From Parastagonospora avenae f. sp. tritici 18332-5 (lineage: Eukaryota; Ascomycota; Dothideomycetes; Pleosporales; Phaeosphaeriaceae): DNA of 64,000 nucleotides. The stretch covers positions 62,001 through 126,000 of the forward strand of contig JAFJTR010000050.1 in assembly GCA_022559985.1 (NCBI GenBank), in the 5' to 3' direction. Below the pieces are notes generated by a model. The model worked only from the letters and a program-made list of their open reading frames with translations, made no database searches and was not told the DNA's origin. Below are positions 42,845-53,196 of this stretch, one piece after another. The position numbers and the translations under genes were made by a program. How positions within the stretch are numbered: the stretch's first letter is position 1; every line of letters starts with the position of its first letter.

Positions 42845-45800
42845 GATGGGCGATTGGCGATAGGCAATTGGCGATTGGCAATTGGGCCGTCGGTTAGCCC
42901 TCGAGGAAGGTGCGATGGAGGGGTCGTAGGGTCGTGAGGGAGCGATACACCTCGCTGCTGAGCCTGGGTGGTCTCAGGGTGGTGCTGGTTGAAGTACTGG
43001 GAACGCGCTGTGACGTATCCTGGCGCCCATCAAAGGGATAGCTCCACGCCATGGCGCTAAGGGACGCCGTCGCCAGATCCACAACACCTTCAGCTGTCTG
43101 CACCCGTCTCACCACCAATCTACTAGCCCATCCACCACTTCACCAGCCCCCAGCGTGCGCAATCAATGTAGCCGCTGCCGCTTGCATTTCGCTCTCCCCG
43201 TCGCTGTGGCTGGACATGTGTTGCCGTTGTCACATATTGTTGTATGCAACACGTCAGCCTCATGCGACAGACCCAAGCAAAAAACTTGGAAGCGAAAAAT
43301 TGTCAAACTCTGGCATTGGGAAATTGCTCATGCCTGATCGCCAAGGGCAACACACCTTGTTTATCGCACAGAACCGGTGGCTTTCTGGTGTCGGCCCTTG
43401 CAATTGGCCGACACGTGTGACGGAATCACCCTGTGGGGCGCTGGAAGCTACCGAGAAAACAGGGAGAAAAGCAAGGCTTGAACATCTCTGGGCGATCGTC
43501 ACCACTGTCGGTGTGCCATTGTTGCGTTGTGCAGGGCTTGACGATCGACGCTGGTGACGACCCTGATCATTAGGTATTGCGACGTGGACGGCATCCCCGT
43601 GCTCCTACGATCTCCTGCATCTCCAGATCTACCTACGCCGCAGGCCGTGGACCCTCATCGCACGGCATAGTGCATGTCGAGTTGTTGTTTTCAGCCACCC
43701 GACGGACGCAATCTACTATCCCTGTGCTGACACCAGGGCCTAGAATCTGTTCTTAACCCGACAACAGCACATCTCACTTCCGTTCTAGGCGTCCAGGTCT
43801 AGCTAGATGCGCCGTTGTGTACCCTGAGAACTGTTGCAATTGCGCCATTTGGTTGGGCGGACAACGCTCCGGTGACAATCAAGCCCTCTGTCCCATGTGA
43901 AGGCCTCAAAGCTTGAGATCGACTTCACGTCACGAGACGACGCAGGCTAGAGACGAGCGTATTACGCATGCCCGATCTTCAGCTCGCAGGCCATGTTGCC
44001 AATGAATGTATGTTGTTGTGGTCCATGGTCTAGATGCCTCTGGACATTGTCCAATGTGGAGGCGAGTACCGATATCCTGCACAGCCACCAGCCACAGCCC
44101 TCTATAGCCTTAGTTCAAGCTCTGGGGTAGATTTGGAGGTTCATCTCGATTGTAGTTTCCTGCACAGCCACCAGCCGCAGCCCTCCAAAGCCGTTCCTCC
44201 AACTTTTGGAGAGCAATTTGGAAGCCATTCTCGATCGCAACATGCACAGCAAAATCTTATTCCGGGTCAAATTATCGCGCAGACTCTGTCTGCCAGTACG
44301 CTCTGAAGCTCAGGAGACTGCAGTGGCTCCCAAATCTCCGAGGTTCAACGCGCTTGTAGCACAAATCCGCTATGCGAAACAGAAGCGCTTGCGCGGTGTG
44401 CAACCACAACAAATGTCCATCAACTTGACACGAGAAAGTCAAGATTGATATCTCTCAAACTTGCGCACTCTACGGCAGAGTAGTCGCACCCTTGCGCCAG
44501 TCCAGTGTTGCATGATTGCATAAAGGTTGTCATTCATCCGCCTGATAATCGATACATGCACGCCTCAGGTTTTATCACCCCGTTTTCAAATCTTTGAATG
44601 CCCATGACCCGCGGAGGCGGCACCTTCATCAATCTCGACATGCCGCGTGGGAACGGGTAGTTCCTACGATCGCGACGCCAAATGTGCTATGTACGAGTCG
44701 CTGACTGAATCGAACCCCGACACCGAGTCAGAAAGGTTTCAAGAAGGATAGCGGCACGGTGCAATTCTTCAGTAGACCCGGTACTGCCCTTTCCTAAAAG
44801 TGATTCGCGCTCCAATGACGCTGCACGCAATTTGCGCTGCTGACAAGGCAGTCGCGATTGTGTTTCGAAGGTAAGAAGTCTTGGGGCTTACTGTGAGTCG
44901 GACCGAACAATGCTTCAACAGAACAATTGTTTGCAAACAGGTGGAGGTATACATATGGAGAGTGAAATCGAAGCGCTTGTTTATGATAGCGGTGCTGAAA
45001 TTGAAACATCAGTGAGCGCGCCACGGACCCAGGCAATTTGCCCCACCACGAATTTCGTTTCAGTCGGATCGATCTCCACCTCTTTGCGCCCACGGAAGAA
45101 CTCGACCCACCCACGGAACGTCTCGAGCGTTCTTCTCGTGTTCCTGCGGCCTCTGTGCAGCACTTGTGGTTCTAAGTACAGATTCTTGAATTCATACAGA
45201 GCTCTTGGGCATACATACCGAATGATTCGCAAGGAATGAAACATAACATAAGAACAATAATTCATAGGTCGTGGAGTAACAACTAATACGAAACGGCCGT
45301 CGCTGTCTTCCAAGGTTAGCGTTCATGCAAAATTGATAGCAAAAAACATCACAAGATGAAATGAAGCAATCAAGGCTGGCTTTTGCCATAGCATGACGTC
45401 CAGCACATCATGGTGCCGCCAGTGCATGAAGTTTCGTTTACCGCTGAGGCAATGTTGGTAGAATTCTTCCGCTCGAGCTGGGTCCACCTTCACCTCCGTT
45501 TCAAACCTCTTTGTTATGATTCGACACACTGGATCATGAACACGCCCCATTCAGGAACATGCATCGAAGCGAGATCCTTCCATGCTCCTTGCAATGAAGA
45601 GTACTGGGGCCAAGGATCGATAGCTGCTTAAAAACAACGCCTTTGGCAACTAATCGATACGCCAACCTCAGTTTGTATATGCCCTTGCATTAGCGGCCGC
45701 TGGATAGATGACAGGTGCCCGCTCTTACTTGGCGTACAACCGGGTACCTGGGTTTCAAGATGTCGGAGCGCTTGTCAGAGCGACTCTGATGGCTGTCAAG

Positions 45801-46032
45801 TCGAATCGTGCCGTGTTGCGGGCAGAGTATAAGATGCTCTCACCTTCCCTTGAATAAGAGACATCAAGCTTGAAGCTGACATTCATTCACTACGCTCTTT
45901 GGCATTCACTCACTTTCGTGATTTTATCTCTTCGCCTGTACATTCGTTTTCAACGTTCAACCTCTTATACTCTCACTTCCAAGCTTCAACACCACCAACC
46001 AACACCACCAACCAACACCACCCAACATCAAC
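42845..46032. other. Long intergenic region upstream of the second AA9 gene
   Basis: At 3.2 kb this is the longest gene-poor stretch. Bases 42845-42890 hold short direct repeats of GGCGATTGGC/GGCAATTGGC just upstream of the channel ATG. A tandem duplication lies at 44076-44240. A TATAAG box-like sequence at about 45827 and the CAACACCACCAACCAACACC leader belong to the AA9 gene. Small open frames (44034-44448, 44910-45239) lack domains; a B-box-like sequence at 44707 does not fold into a tRNA. Confidence 0.45.
44076..44240 (+). repeat. Diverged tandem duplication, two units of about 82 bp
   Basis: CCTGCACAGCCACCAGCCAC (44077) recurs as CCTGCACAGCCACCAGCCGC at 44159. The following sequences are also alike (AGCCCTC, ATTTGGA, CATCTCGAT / CATTCTCGAT). 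Confidence 0.75.
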
Positions 46033-47016
46033 ATGAGGACCTCATTCGCCATCGCCGTTGCTGCTGCTCAGCTCGCTGCTGCCCACACCACCTTTCAGTC
46101 CTTCGTCATCGATGGCAAGGACATGGGCCAGCACTTTGCTGTCCAGACTCCATCCAACGGCAACAACCCCATCCTCGATGTCACCTCCACTGCTATGAAC
46201 TGCAACGGCGGTAAGGCTACCACCGACTTCGTTGAGGCCAAGGCCGGCTCTGAGGTCACCTTCCAGTGGCACCACAATGATCCCCAGACCCAGTCTGGCG
46301 ACCAGGACGAGCCCATTGCCAAGTCTCACCAGGGACCTGTCATGGTCTACATGGCCAAGGCCGACACCAATGGTGAGGGTGCTGTTTGGACCAAGATCTT
46401 CGAGGAGGGTCTCAATGCCGGCACTTGGGCTATTCAGAAGTTCATCGACAACAAGGGACAAATCACCGTCAAGCTCCCCGACCTTGAGGACGGCGAGTAC
46501 CTGATCCGCCCCGAGATGATTGCTCTGCACGAGGGCAACCGCGCAAAGGGTGCTCAGTTCTACAATGGCTGCGGTCAGATCAAGGTTTCTGGCGGATCCG
46601 TAGCCCTCCCTGCGTCTGGCACAGATATGACCAAGGCCTACTCTGCCACTGACCCAGGTGTCTTGTTCGACATCTATGCTGGCAAGAAGGACTACCCCAT
46701 TCCTGGCCCTAGGCCCATGGCCGCTGGTGCTTCAGGCTCCTCGCCCGCTACTCCCACCAAGCCTTCCGCATCTGCTACCCCCAGCCCCGCGAGCCCTTCT
46801 GCTCCCGCCGCTACCTCTGCTGCCCCCGCTGCTCCCGCGCCCGCTACTCCCAGCAAGCCTGCTGCTTCTGCCTCACCTGCACCTGCACCTCCCGCCGGTG
46901 GTCCCGCCGGCTCGCTCCCTGAGACCTTCACCATCACCCAGTTCATCTCCTGGCTCAAGGAGCAGACTGGCTCGTCGGCTAAGGCCCGCCGCCACGCCCG
47001 CGCGTTCGCTTTGTAA
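46033..47016 (+). CDS. Secreted AA9 lytic polysaccharide monooxygenase with disordered C-terminal region
   Basis: The frame from ATG 46033 gives 327 residues. The signal peptide MRTSFAIAVAAAQLAAA is followed by His (HTTFQSFVIDGKD), the N-terminal copper ligand. The second copper His is in KSHQGPVMVYMAK. The axial Tyr and second-sphere Gln are in GAQFYNGCGQIKV. The usual disulfide Cys pair is present (STAMNCNGG and FYNGC). After about residue 225 comes a Pro/Ala/Ser/Thr-rich linker, then SLPETFTITQFISWLKEQTG and the basic end KARRHARAFAL; there is no CBM1. The enzyme should oxidatively cleave crystalline or amorphous cellulose or related glucans outside the cell. The leader contains CCAACACCAC repeats and a TATAAG about 200 bp upstream. 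It is complete and canonical, unlike the AA9 at 11.4 kb. Confidence 0.95.
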   Translation: MRTSFAIAVAAAQLAAAHTTFQSFVIDGKDMGQHFAVQTPSNGNNPILDVTSTAMNCNGGKATTDFVEAKAGSEVTFQWHHNDPQTQSGDQDEPIAKSHQGPVMVYMAKADTNGEGAVWTKIFEEGLNAGTWAIQKFIDNKGQITVKLPDLEDGEYLIRPEMIALHEGNRAKGAQFYNGCGQIKVSGGSVALPASGTDMTKAYSATDPGVLFDIYAGKKDYPIPGPRPMAAGASGSSPATPTKPSASATPSPASPSAPAATSAAPAAPAPATPSKPAASASPAPAPPAGGPAGSLPETFTITQFISWLKEQTGSSAKARRHARAFAL

Positions 47017-47333
47017 GCGTCTCGCAACACACACCTCTTCACACCTTCTTCAGTCTGCATAGCTCAGGCGTAACGGCAAACACTGCTGGTTAGATTCTTT
47101 GGATACTGAGAGTATATTCTTGAGGGGTTTGATGACCCATTACCTTTTTCTTTCTTGAGGCTGCTAGATTCAGCGGGAAGACTCTTTTCTTCATGTACAT
47201 ATACATGCGTGAATGCAATCGAATGATAAATGCATTGTTCAAAACAGATACTTGATTCTTCTGTGACAAACGCCTCTTTGCTTTGCTCATGCATACCTTC
47301 GGAAGTCGTAACTCTAGACATCGAACCAGGCCT
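47017..47333. other. Convergent 3' intergenic stretch
   Basis: 3' region shared by the AA9 gene (plus) and the F-box gene (minus); nothing else recognised. Confidence 0.4.
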
Positions 47334-49106
47334 TCACTCGTGGAGTGGGAGACTCCTCCAGTCGTTCCTCCAATCTCCACTCATCTCTGGCCAAAGCTGA
47401 CGAAACGCCCCCTCTGCCGCTCCCAATCCCCGCAATTCTTCATTCTCCTCATCCAGCATCCTCACACGCTTACTTCCCTCGCACTCCTCCGCAATGACCT
47501 CGCCTTGTCTATCATTCCTAACATCCCACCCACACACCCATCTACGCGTGAAATGCCTGATCGGATTTCCAATCTCCATGGCACTACTAGCGCCATCACT
47601 AAGCATATTAAACTGGGCGACATTCTTGACGTTCAGCTCCACGCTGCGCAGCGGCGCGGAACAACTTGCCATCCTGCGGAAAATCGATGCTGCCAGAGTA
47701 GCGTCAATGGCGCGGTTGATAAGCGTTTGTCGCATGACCCCGTCGTGATAGGAAAAGCTGTTCGTATCGCCCTGGTCCGGGGTGACGTCAATGGAGCAAT
47801 CCAACTCAACAACGAGTGATTGAAGACGAGGGAACGTGGCGAGCGTATCATAGAGTGCAATCTCATCTGCATCGCCTCCCGTGCGGCGCAGTGCAATATG
47901 CAAATGCTCCAGCCCAGGTATCTCTTCATTCATCTCTTTGAGCTGATCGACCGACACCAACGCAGCAGCAAGCGCGAGCCGCCGCAAGCTCGCGCCATGA
48001 TGATTCACCACAGCGTCCAATGTCTCCTTCCTGATTTCTCCGGTAATAACAATATCCTCGAGCGGCACCAGCGACTCCAAAAACTCCGGGATAATGTTCA
48101 CAACATTACCCAGGAAATCGAGACCGCCCCCCTGACAATTCCCCAACTCAAGCACCTTCAGCGACGCAAAATTGCCCTCGGATGTTTCATATCCAAGCAA
48201 CCCTGCATCCGCGCTTTTTAGGCGCAGAGTGTGCAGCGCGGCTAGGTCGGCATGGATATCCCACGAGTTCAACTCCGACCAGTCGCCGTCGACGGACAGA
48301 CTCGACAGCTTGACCTTCCCGCTCGCGTCGCGGGCATGTTTAAGACCCGGGAACGAAACGTAATCAAACGCGCTTGGCTTGGACTCGGATCGACGGGAGA
48401 TGATATCAACGTCTTCGACCCAGGGACAGTAGTGTGCTAGTATCTCCGCCAGCGCGTTGGGCGTGTAGTCCGTAGGCGCGATGTTATCCCAGACCGTATC
48501 AATGGCTATCGTGCGCAGATTTGGCAACGAGACGATGGCGAGGTCGTGGCCGCTCGGTTCGATGAGTGAGGTGCTGCCTTTGGGGAGGTGCACTCTGAGG
48601 CTGTCTAAGCTGAAGTTGCTGAGATGGAGTCGGCATGATAGATGTTTGCCCGAGAGGACTGGGAGTAAGGCAGATGGCAAGGAGCCGTGGCATTGGAAGT
48701 GCATATCTTTCAGACTCGGCAGTGTTTCCATGAAGCGTACCAGCGGTGGCCACGCGTCGTCGTACTTGAAAGGCGGTTTAACAGTCCCCTCTTCATCCGG
48801 AGCCTGATCATGTGATTGGCGTTCCCAGTCGGCATAGATATCGCCCTGAACTTTGAGTATCCGAACATGCCTGAAACTGTCGCTAGGTTGTAGAGTTGCT
48901 GTCCATTGTTCTACAGCCTTGGCCAGACTCCCAGGACTTTCAATGCGGATGCTCAGCGTCCGGAAAAGCGCACAAGTTGCAGCAAGACGGCATCGTCGGT
49001 TTACCAGCGAGAAGCTTGCTACGCTGCGCCTGTGAGAAACATCTAGTATATTAGTGATGCTCTGCAGCATCTCCATCGGCAGCTCCTCAAGGCTTGCACG
49101 TGTCAT
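47334..49106 (-). CDS. F-box protein with leucine-rich C-terminal part
   Basis: ATG at 49106 opens 590 residues in one exon. An F-box lies at about residues 6-50 (LEELPMEMLQSITNIL .. SLVNRRCRLAATCALFRTL). The remainder has irregular leucine-rich segments typical of fungal F-box/LRR proteins (LVRFMETLPSLKDMHFQCHG, ALHTLRLKSADAGLLGYE, SLKVLELGNCQ, LRRLALAAALVSVDQL, LQSLVVELDC). It would serve as a substrate adaptor of an SCF ubiquitin ligase through Skp1. The substrate is unknown. The C-terminal 60 residues are acidic and Trp-rich. No signal peptide. Confidence 0.85.
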   Translation of the reverse strand: MTRASLEELPMEMLQSITNILDVSHRRSVASFSLVNRRCRLAATCALFRTLSIRIESPGSLAKAVEQWTATLQPSDSFRHVRILKVQGDIYADWERQSHDQAPDEEGTVKPPFKYDDAWPPLVRFMETLPSLKDMHFQCHGSLPSALLPVLSGKHLSCRLHLSNFSLDSLRVHLPKGSTSLIEPSGHDLAIVSLPNLRTIAIDTVWDNIAPTDYTPNALAEILAHYCPWVEDVDIISRRSESKPSAFDYVSFPGLKHARDASGKVKLSSLSVDGDWSELNSWDIHADLAALHTLRLKSADAGLLGYETSEGNFASLKVLELGNCQGGGLDFLGNVVNIIPEFLESLVPLEDIVITGEIRKETLDAVVNHHGASLRRLALAAALVSVDQLKEMNEEIPGLEHLHIALRRTGGDADEIALYDTLATFPRLQSLVVELDCSIDVTPDQGDTNSFSYHDGVMRQTLINRAIDATLAASIFRRMASCSAPLRSVELNVKNVAQFNMLSDGASSAMEIGNPIRHFTRRWVCGWDVRNDRQGEVIAEECEGSKRVRMLDEENEELRGLGAAEGAFRQLWPEMSGDWRNDWRSLPLHE

Positions 49107-49571
49107 TTCGAGCCCGAGTATATGATGTCGGTGCGTGCGTAGATAGAGTTTCGGGCCAGCCTGAGAGATATGATATACCGAAAGTCTGGGAGATGGTACG
49201 AATGGTTAATGAATAATGGTGCCAATTGTGTTGTAAGAAGCTTATATGCACGTCTTCCGGCTTACCTTCCTTGCAGGTTGATGATGCCAAGGAGAGTTGA
49301 GCCGATTCGGCCCTCTTTTCTTATGTCTGTTCTGAAACAACTATGATACCTTGGCATACGTTGCCAGTTGGTGTGTAAAGCCAGTGCGATGCGCTTAGCA
49401 CGAAGGCCTGTCTATGTTTCATGGAGGCCATAAGAACAGTTAGTATGGGAGGTGCTCAGTCGACTCTTATGTTGATGCGAAGAATGTCGGAAAAATTCGA
49501 CAAGAATGTTCATCCGTCCTACATACTGTGATCGCCGGTACATCATCCTCTAAAGACCAAACATGGAATCT
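49107..49571. other. Intergenic between F-box gene and Gln-rich gene
   Basis: Promoter of the F-box gene and 3' region of the Gln-rich gene; nothing further recognised. Confidence 0.4.
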
Positions 49572-50898
49572 CTAAATCAACGAAGCAGCATTTTGGGTCG
49601 CTTCAGCGTTACCAATCCACGTGTCTGAATCCTTCTGTCAGCATTTCCTCCGCAACTGTGTTGTAATTAGACTTACACTCTGTTCCTGCAGGGTCCGCCA
49701 GCATACTCGCATTATCTTGCCCAATCCCTGCCATCTCCAGTTGCGCATTGTTAGCATCGATCATCGTTTGCGCATCCATAGTGCCTGCTGCGTCACCACT
49801 GCCTTCGAAGCCAGTGAAGTCGCCTCCGCCTCCGCTAATGTCACCCCCTCCACTAAAATCGCCACCACCATCCCAATCCCCTCCAGCAAGTCCTTCCGCC
49901 CCAGAAAACATGTCGCCAGCCGCATCTGCCCCGAGAGCCAGGGCGCCTATACCTGCAACACCGATGGCAGCACGCTTGCCCCATTTCTTCCAATCTGTTG
50001 GCTTAGCGTTGGGGTGAGCGGCAGTTGGAGGGCCGGCGACGCCTTTCTGAAGTTGGGTGAACTTAGAGGACATCTTGTTCATCATACTTCCGCCCATCAT
50101 TGAGGAACGTTTGACTTGTTGTTGTTGTTGCTGCTGCGCTTGTGTTTGAGCTTGATGTGGATAGACGCTCTGCTGCTGATACTGAGGAGAAGACTGCGCG
50201 ATATTAGCAACTTGGCGTTGAGGCTGCGTAAATGCATGGCCTTGTTGCTGGGGATGGACGAAGTTGTTGGGTTGTTGCGGGTAAGACGGAGGGGGTCCTT
50301 GCCGTTGCGGAACGAAGTTTCCAGCGACGTTCTTGCCCGGCAGCGCGTAGATTTGAGACTGCTGCTGTGGAGAAGCTATATGGCAATTGACTGTTTGAGA
50401 CCCTGGGGTGCTTGGTGTTGTTGGCGGGCTCAAATTTTGCAGGGCTTGTCGAGGGTACTGAGGGATTGTGCCACCACTCGGACTAGCAGCTGGTGTAATC
50501 AAGTTGTGCTGTTGCTGAGGATACTGAGTTTGCAGCTGAGGTGTCGATTGATGTTGGAAAGATACCGCAGACTGGCTGTGGTTTGTGGCTGGAGAGAATT
50601 GTTGTGGCTTGACTTGATATTGGTTATACTGCGGCTGTTGTTGCTGCGGTAGAGTTTGCGGGGCTCGCTGCTGATGTATAAGAGGAGCTTGTATGTACTG
50701 ATTTTGGTGTAATTGATGGGGACTTGGCGCTGGTGGGAAGTAACCCGTGGTTACCTGCGGAGGCGGAGTTGGATATGCCTCGACGTAAATCCCCTGCTTC
50801 ACTACAGCCGGCGCTTGACCTTGCGTGTCTGAAGGCTGTGCAGGCATGGGATTTCTCTGAAGAGATTGCTGACGCTGTACAGGGGGTAGCGTTGCCAT
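49572..50898 (-). CDS. Gln/Pro-rich low-complexity protein with Gly-rich tail
   Basis: Exon 1 is 49677-50898. A GTAAGT donor and CAG acceptor at 49625-49676 allow a second exon 49572-49624, giving 424 residues that end EYTWIGNAEATQNAASLI; without splicing the frame ends at 49609. Residues 1-290 are rich in Gln, Pro, Ser and Tyr (QQQQPQYNQYQVKPQQF, QTQAQQQQQQQVKR) with prion-like composition. A basic segment (PTDWKKWGKRAA) precedes a short hydrophobic stretch (IGVAGIGALALGADAAG). A Gly/Asp tract (GGDWDGGGDFSGGGDISGGG) follows. Similar Q-rich proteins with a C-terminal glycine-zipper-like stretch occur in many ascomycetes without known function. Confidence 0.72.
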
Positions 50899-52035
50899 AG
50901 GCAGATTCCAAGTACTTTCGTTCGTCGAAAGATTGATGTAGAAGCTAAGCTGATCAGCGACCAGTTCACCTTTCCTTCTTGCATCTACCTCTTACTATCT
51001 TGAATACTGCTGGCTCCACTCTGCTTTCCAGCCTGGAGGAGTATTGGTGGGGTTGACGTTCATCGTTGAGTAAGAATGAATACTTGTCGAAGCTGAATGT
51101 CGTTTCCTTTCTTCTTTATGTTGTTGTATGCTTCAGACGGTCGACCACAAGAAACTGGAGTGGTTCCTGCAGCTTGGAAATAAATACGGCGGCTTTAATC
51201 TTCTGATAAATGTTGCGCGTTCCGGTTGGTGAGGCTGAGGTCTGGCTGACGCCGGATTCCCAAAGTGGTTCTAATAAACGAATGCGCATTCTTGCCGTCG
51301 GATAGAGCCAACAGTAGTCGTTGACCGGTAAAACCTGTCGCACATACATGGTAAAATTCATGTACGTAAATTTTGACTAACTTACCTGTGGCACCAACGT
51401 CGAGAGCTACATCTTATGGATGCGGCGCTTAAGGTCTTCATGGTTTTCCATTGCGCTCAACACACTGGTTGAACAAGATCGAGAAAAGCGACTGCATCTC
51501 ACGTGCTGCGATCTTATCAGACGAGCATGCTTGTTGTCCATATTGCACTGTCTAAAGGCGATAAGACTGCGAAGGTGGCATTCTGAACGAAGAGGGGTTG
51601 CACTGCCAAGCTGCTAGCCGCAGCTGAACTCCTATTTGGGCCCCATCTTCAGCTCTAGGCTTTTGGCGTAACCACTGTAGCCAATGCTTTGATATCAGCG
51701 CATGCCTGTGCGTTGCAATTTCTAGCGTATGCTCGCACCCCAAGGCAACCGGTTTCATGCTTTGAAATGCAATCTTGCGTTGTACGATTCCACCGGGGAG
51801 TCGCCATGGTGAATGGAACTCAATCACTACTCACCTAACTTATAGAACGCTCCCAATATCGTGCAAGGTGAATTAAAACATAACTCGTATTTATTGTCTA
51901 CTTTACCACCTGATCACGACTTCGGTGGTCTGAGAAGCGGCTTGCAGAACCTGCATCCAAACGTCTTGCACGCCGACCACTGATCGATAGTTCTGGCGCG
52001 CTCTCGTATGAATTCTGTCGTAGCGATGTAACACC
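50899..52035. other. Intergenic between Gln-rich gene and the CRCQ family cluster
   Basis: No gene or repeat recognised; open frames are short and overlap on both strands. Confidence 0.45.
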
Positions 52036-52644
52036 TCAATGATGTGGATGCTGGATTATTGTGCGAGCGCTCTCCTCGGTCCACTCCCGCTGTCGCTGCT
52101 CGTTGTCGTTTTGCCAAGTCAGCGTTGGGTCAACCTTCACATGCTTACCGCTCTGCACGAACCCATCGACCTCGTTTTCCGACTCTCGGCGCTCTTTTGC
52201 TGAATCCTGAGATAAGATCGCGTTATACTGATTCCTCCCCTGTTCTCGCGTCATTGAGTTTGTTCCACAAATGTCGAGGATACGGTTCATGGCTATATTA
52301 TAAGAGATGTCCATGCCGTTCTGGTCATTTCCCCAAGAAGCTTTGCCATTGGAGAAAGCATCCCCATACTCGTCGGGGTTCTGGCAGCGGCATATAGCGC
52401 TCTCGAGACGCCCAGTACCTCGATTGATGCGCATGCCAGTAAGATGTGGTTGGCCAGGTGCTGGACGTGTTGATGGTACTGCGCGTGTTGATAGTGCTGG
52501 ACGTGTTGACACCAACTCGCTGCTCTGACTTGAAGCTGGCTCGCTAGTATTCTGGTTTGACTGACTACGACGTCCAAGACTCGGCCGTTGTGTGCTGTTC
52601 CCCACAGAACGTGATTGAAAACGACTGTTTTGGTTTGGATCCAT
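52036..52644 (-). CDS. CRCQ-family protein, paralogue 1 (unknown function)
   Basis: ATG at 52644 gives 202 residues. The first 70 are Ser/Gln/Arg/Pro-rich with repeats of STRPA. The family region follows. PAPGQPHLTGMR corresponds to the G.PH..G.R block, AICRCQNPDEYGDAF holds Cys85 and Cys87, and AMNRILDICGTNSMTREQ is the helix block. The C-terminal WQNDNEQRQREWTEESARTI aligns with WHNSDGHAKPYLTQEGAKTQ of paralogue 2, but DGHA itself is lost. There is no signal peptide. It is the most divergent of the four copies. Function unknown; the C-x-C motif could bind metal or form a disulfide. Confidence 0.72.
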   Translation of the reverse strand: MDPNQNSRFQSRSVGNSTQRPSLGRRSQSNQNTSEPASSQSSELVSTRPALSTRAVPSTRPAPGQPHLTGMRINRGTGRLESAICRCQNPDEYGDAFSNGKASWGNDQNGMDISYNIAMNRILDICGTNSMTREQGRNQYNAILSQDSAKERRESENEVDGFVQSGKHVKVDPTLTWQNDNEQRQREWTEESARTIIQHPHH

Positions 52645-53196
52645 GCTCGTGTTCCTGTATTGTTTGCAGATAATTTTGGTTCCATAGTCGGATGTTAAGA
52701 GCTATTGAGATATAAGTACTTTAGGCTATCGGGGATTTTTGTACTGTATAGCGGGTTGACTCAGTAGGTGCGTGATGTGAAATCTGAAGTCGTAACGTAG
52801 GCTGTCGTCGAGGGAACACATATGTACTCGGAGCTATCTGACACGTGCCCAGAGATCAGTAGCCTGAAAGGGCACCGTCAGCACGACACGACCATACGAG
52901 AAGACCATCGGTGAAAAGGATATGATGACGCTATATACAAGTTGTAACACTAACACATACTTAACTATACCTCTGCTATATATCAAACTTCGACATGGGC
53001 CAGCAAATTGTCGAGGTAGGATGTGCGGGATCATAGGTGTCCTCAAACTGTGTTTATGTCACGGCAAGGCTTAATATGGAATGGTGCGAGTCAAAGGCAA
53101 TTGTGTAAATCTGTTCAAGTTCTGACATACAAAATAGATCACCCCAGACGTGTTCCACACATACCCGAGCAAGTCCCCCATTGCAGCTCAATCTGT
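52645..53196. other. Spacer between paralogues 1 and 2
   Basis: Contains the promoter of paralogue 1 and the 3' region of paralogue 2. No further copy of the family motif is seen on either strand. Confidence 0.4.

Noticed and set aside
44695..44800. tRNA B-box-like sequence (minus strand GGGGTTCGATTC)
   Set aside because: The flanking bases do not pair into a T stem and no A box or cloverleaf could be built.
46658..47062. Pro/Leu-rich frames on both strands over the AA9 linker
   Set aside because: Shadows of the Pro/Ala/Ser-rich linker codons of the AA9 gene.
49621..50652. Plus-strand frames rich in Leu and Arg or Pro
   Set aside because: Antisense to the Gln-rich gene (CAG/CTG codons read as Leu/Arg).
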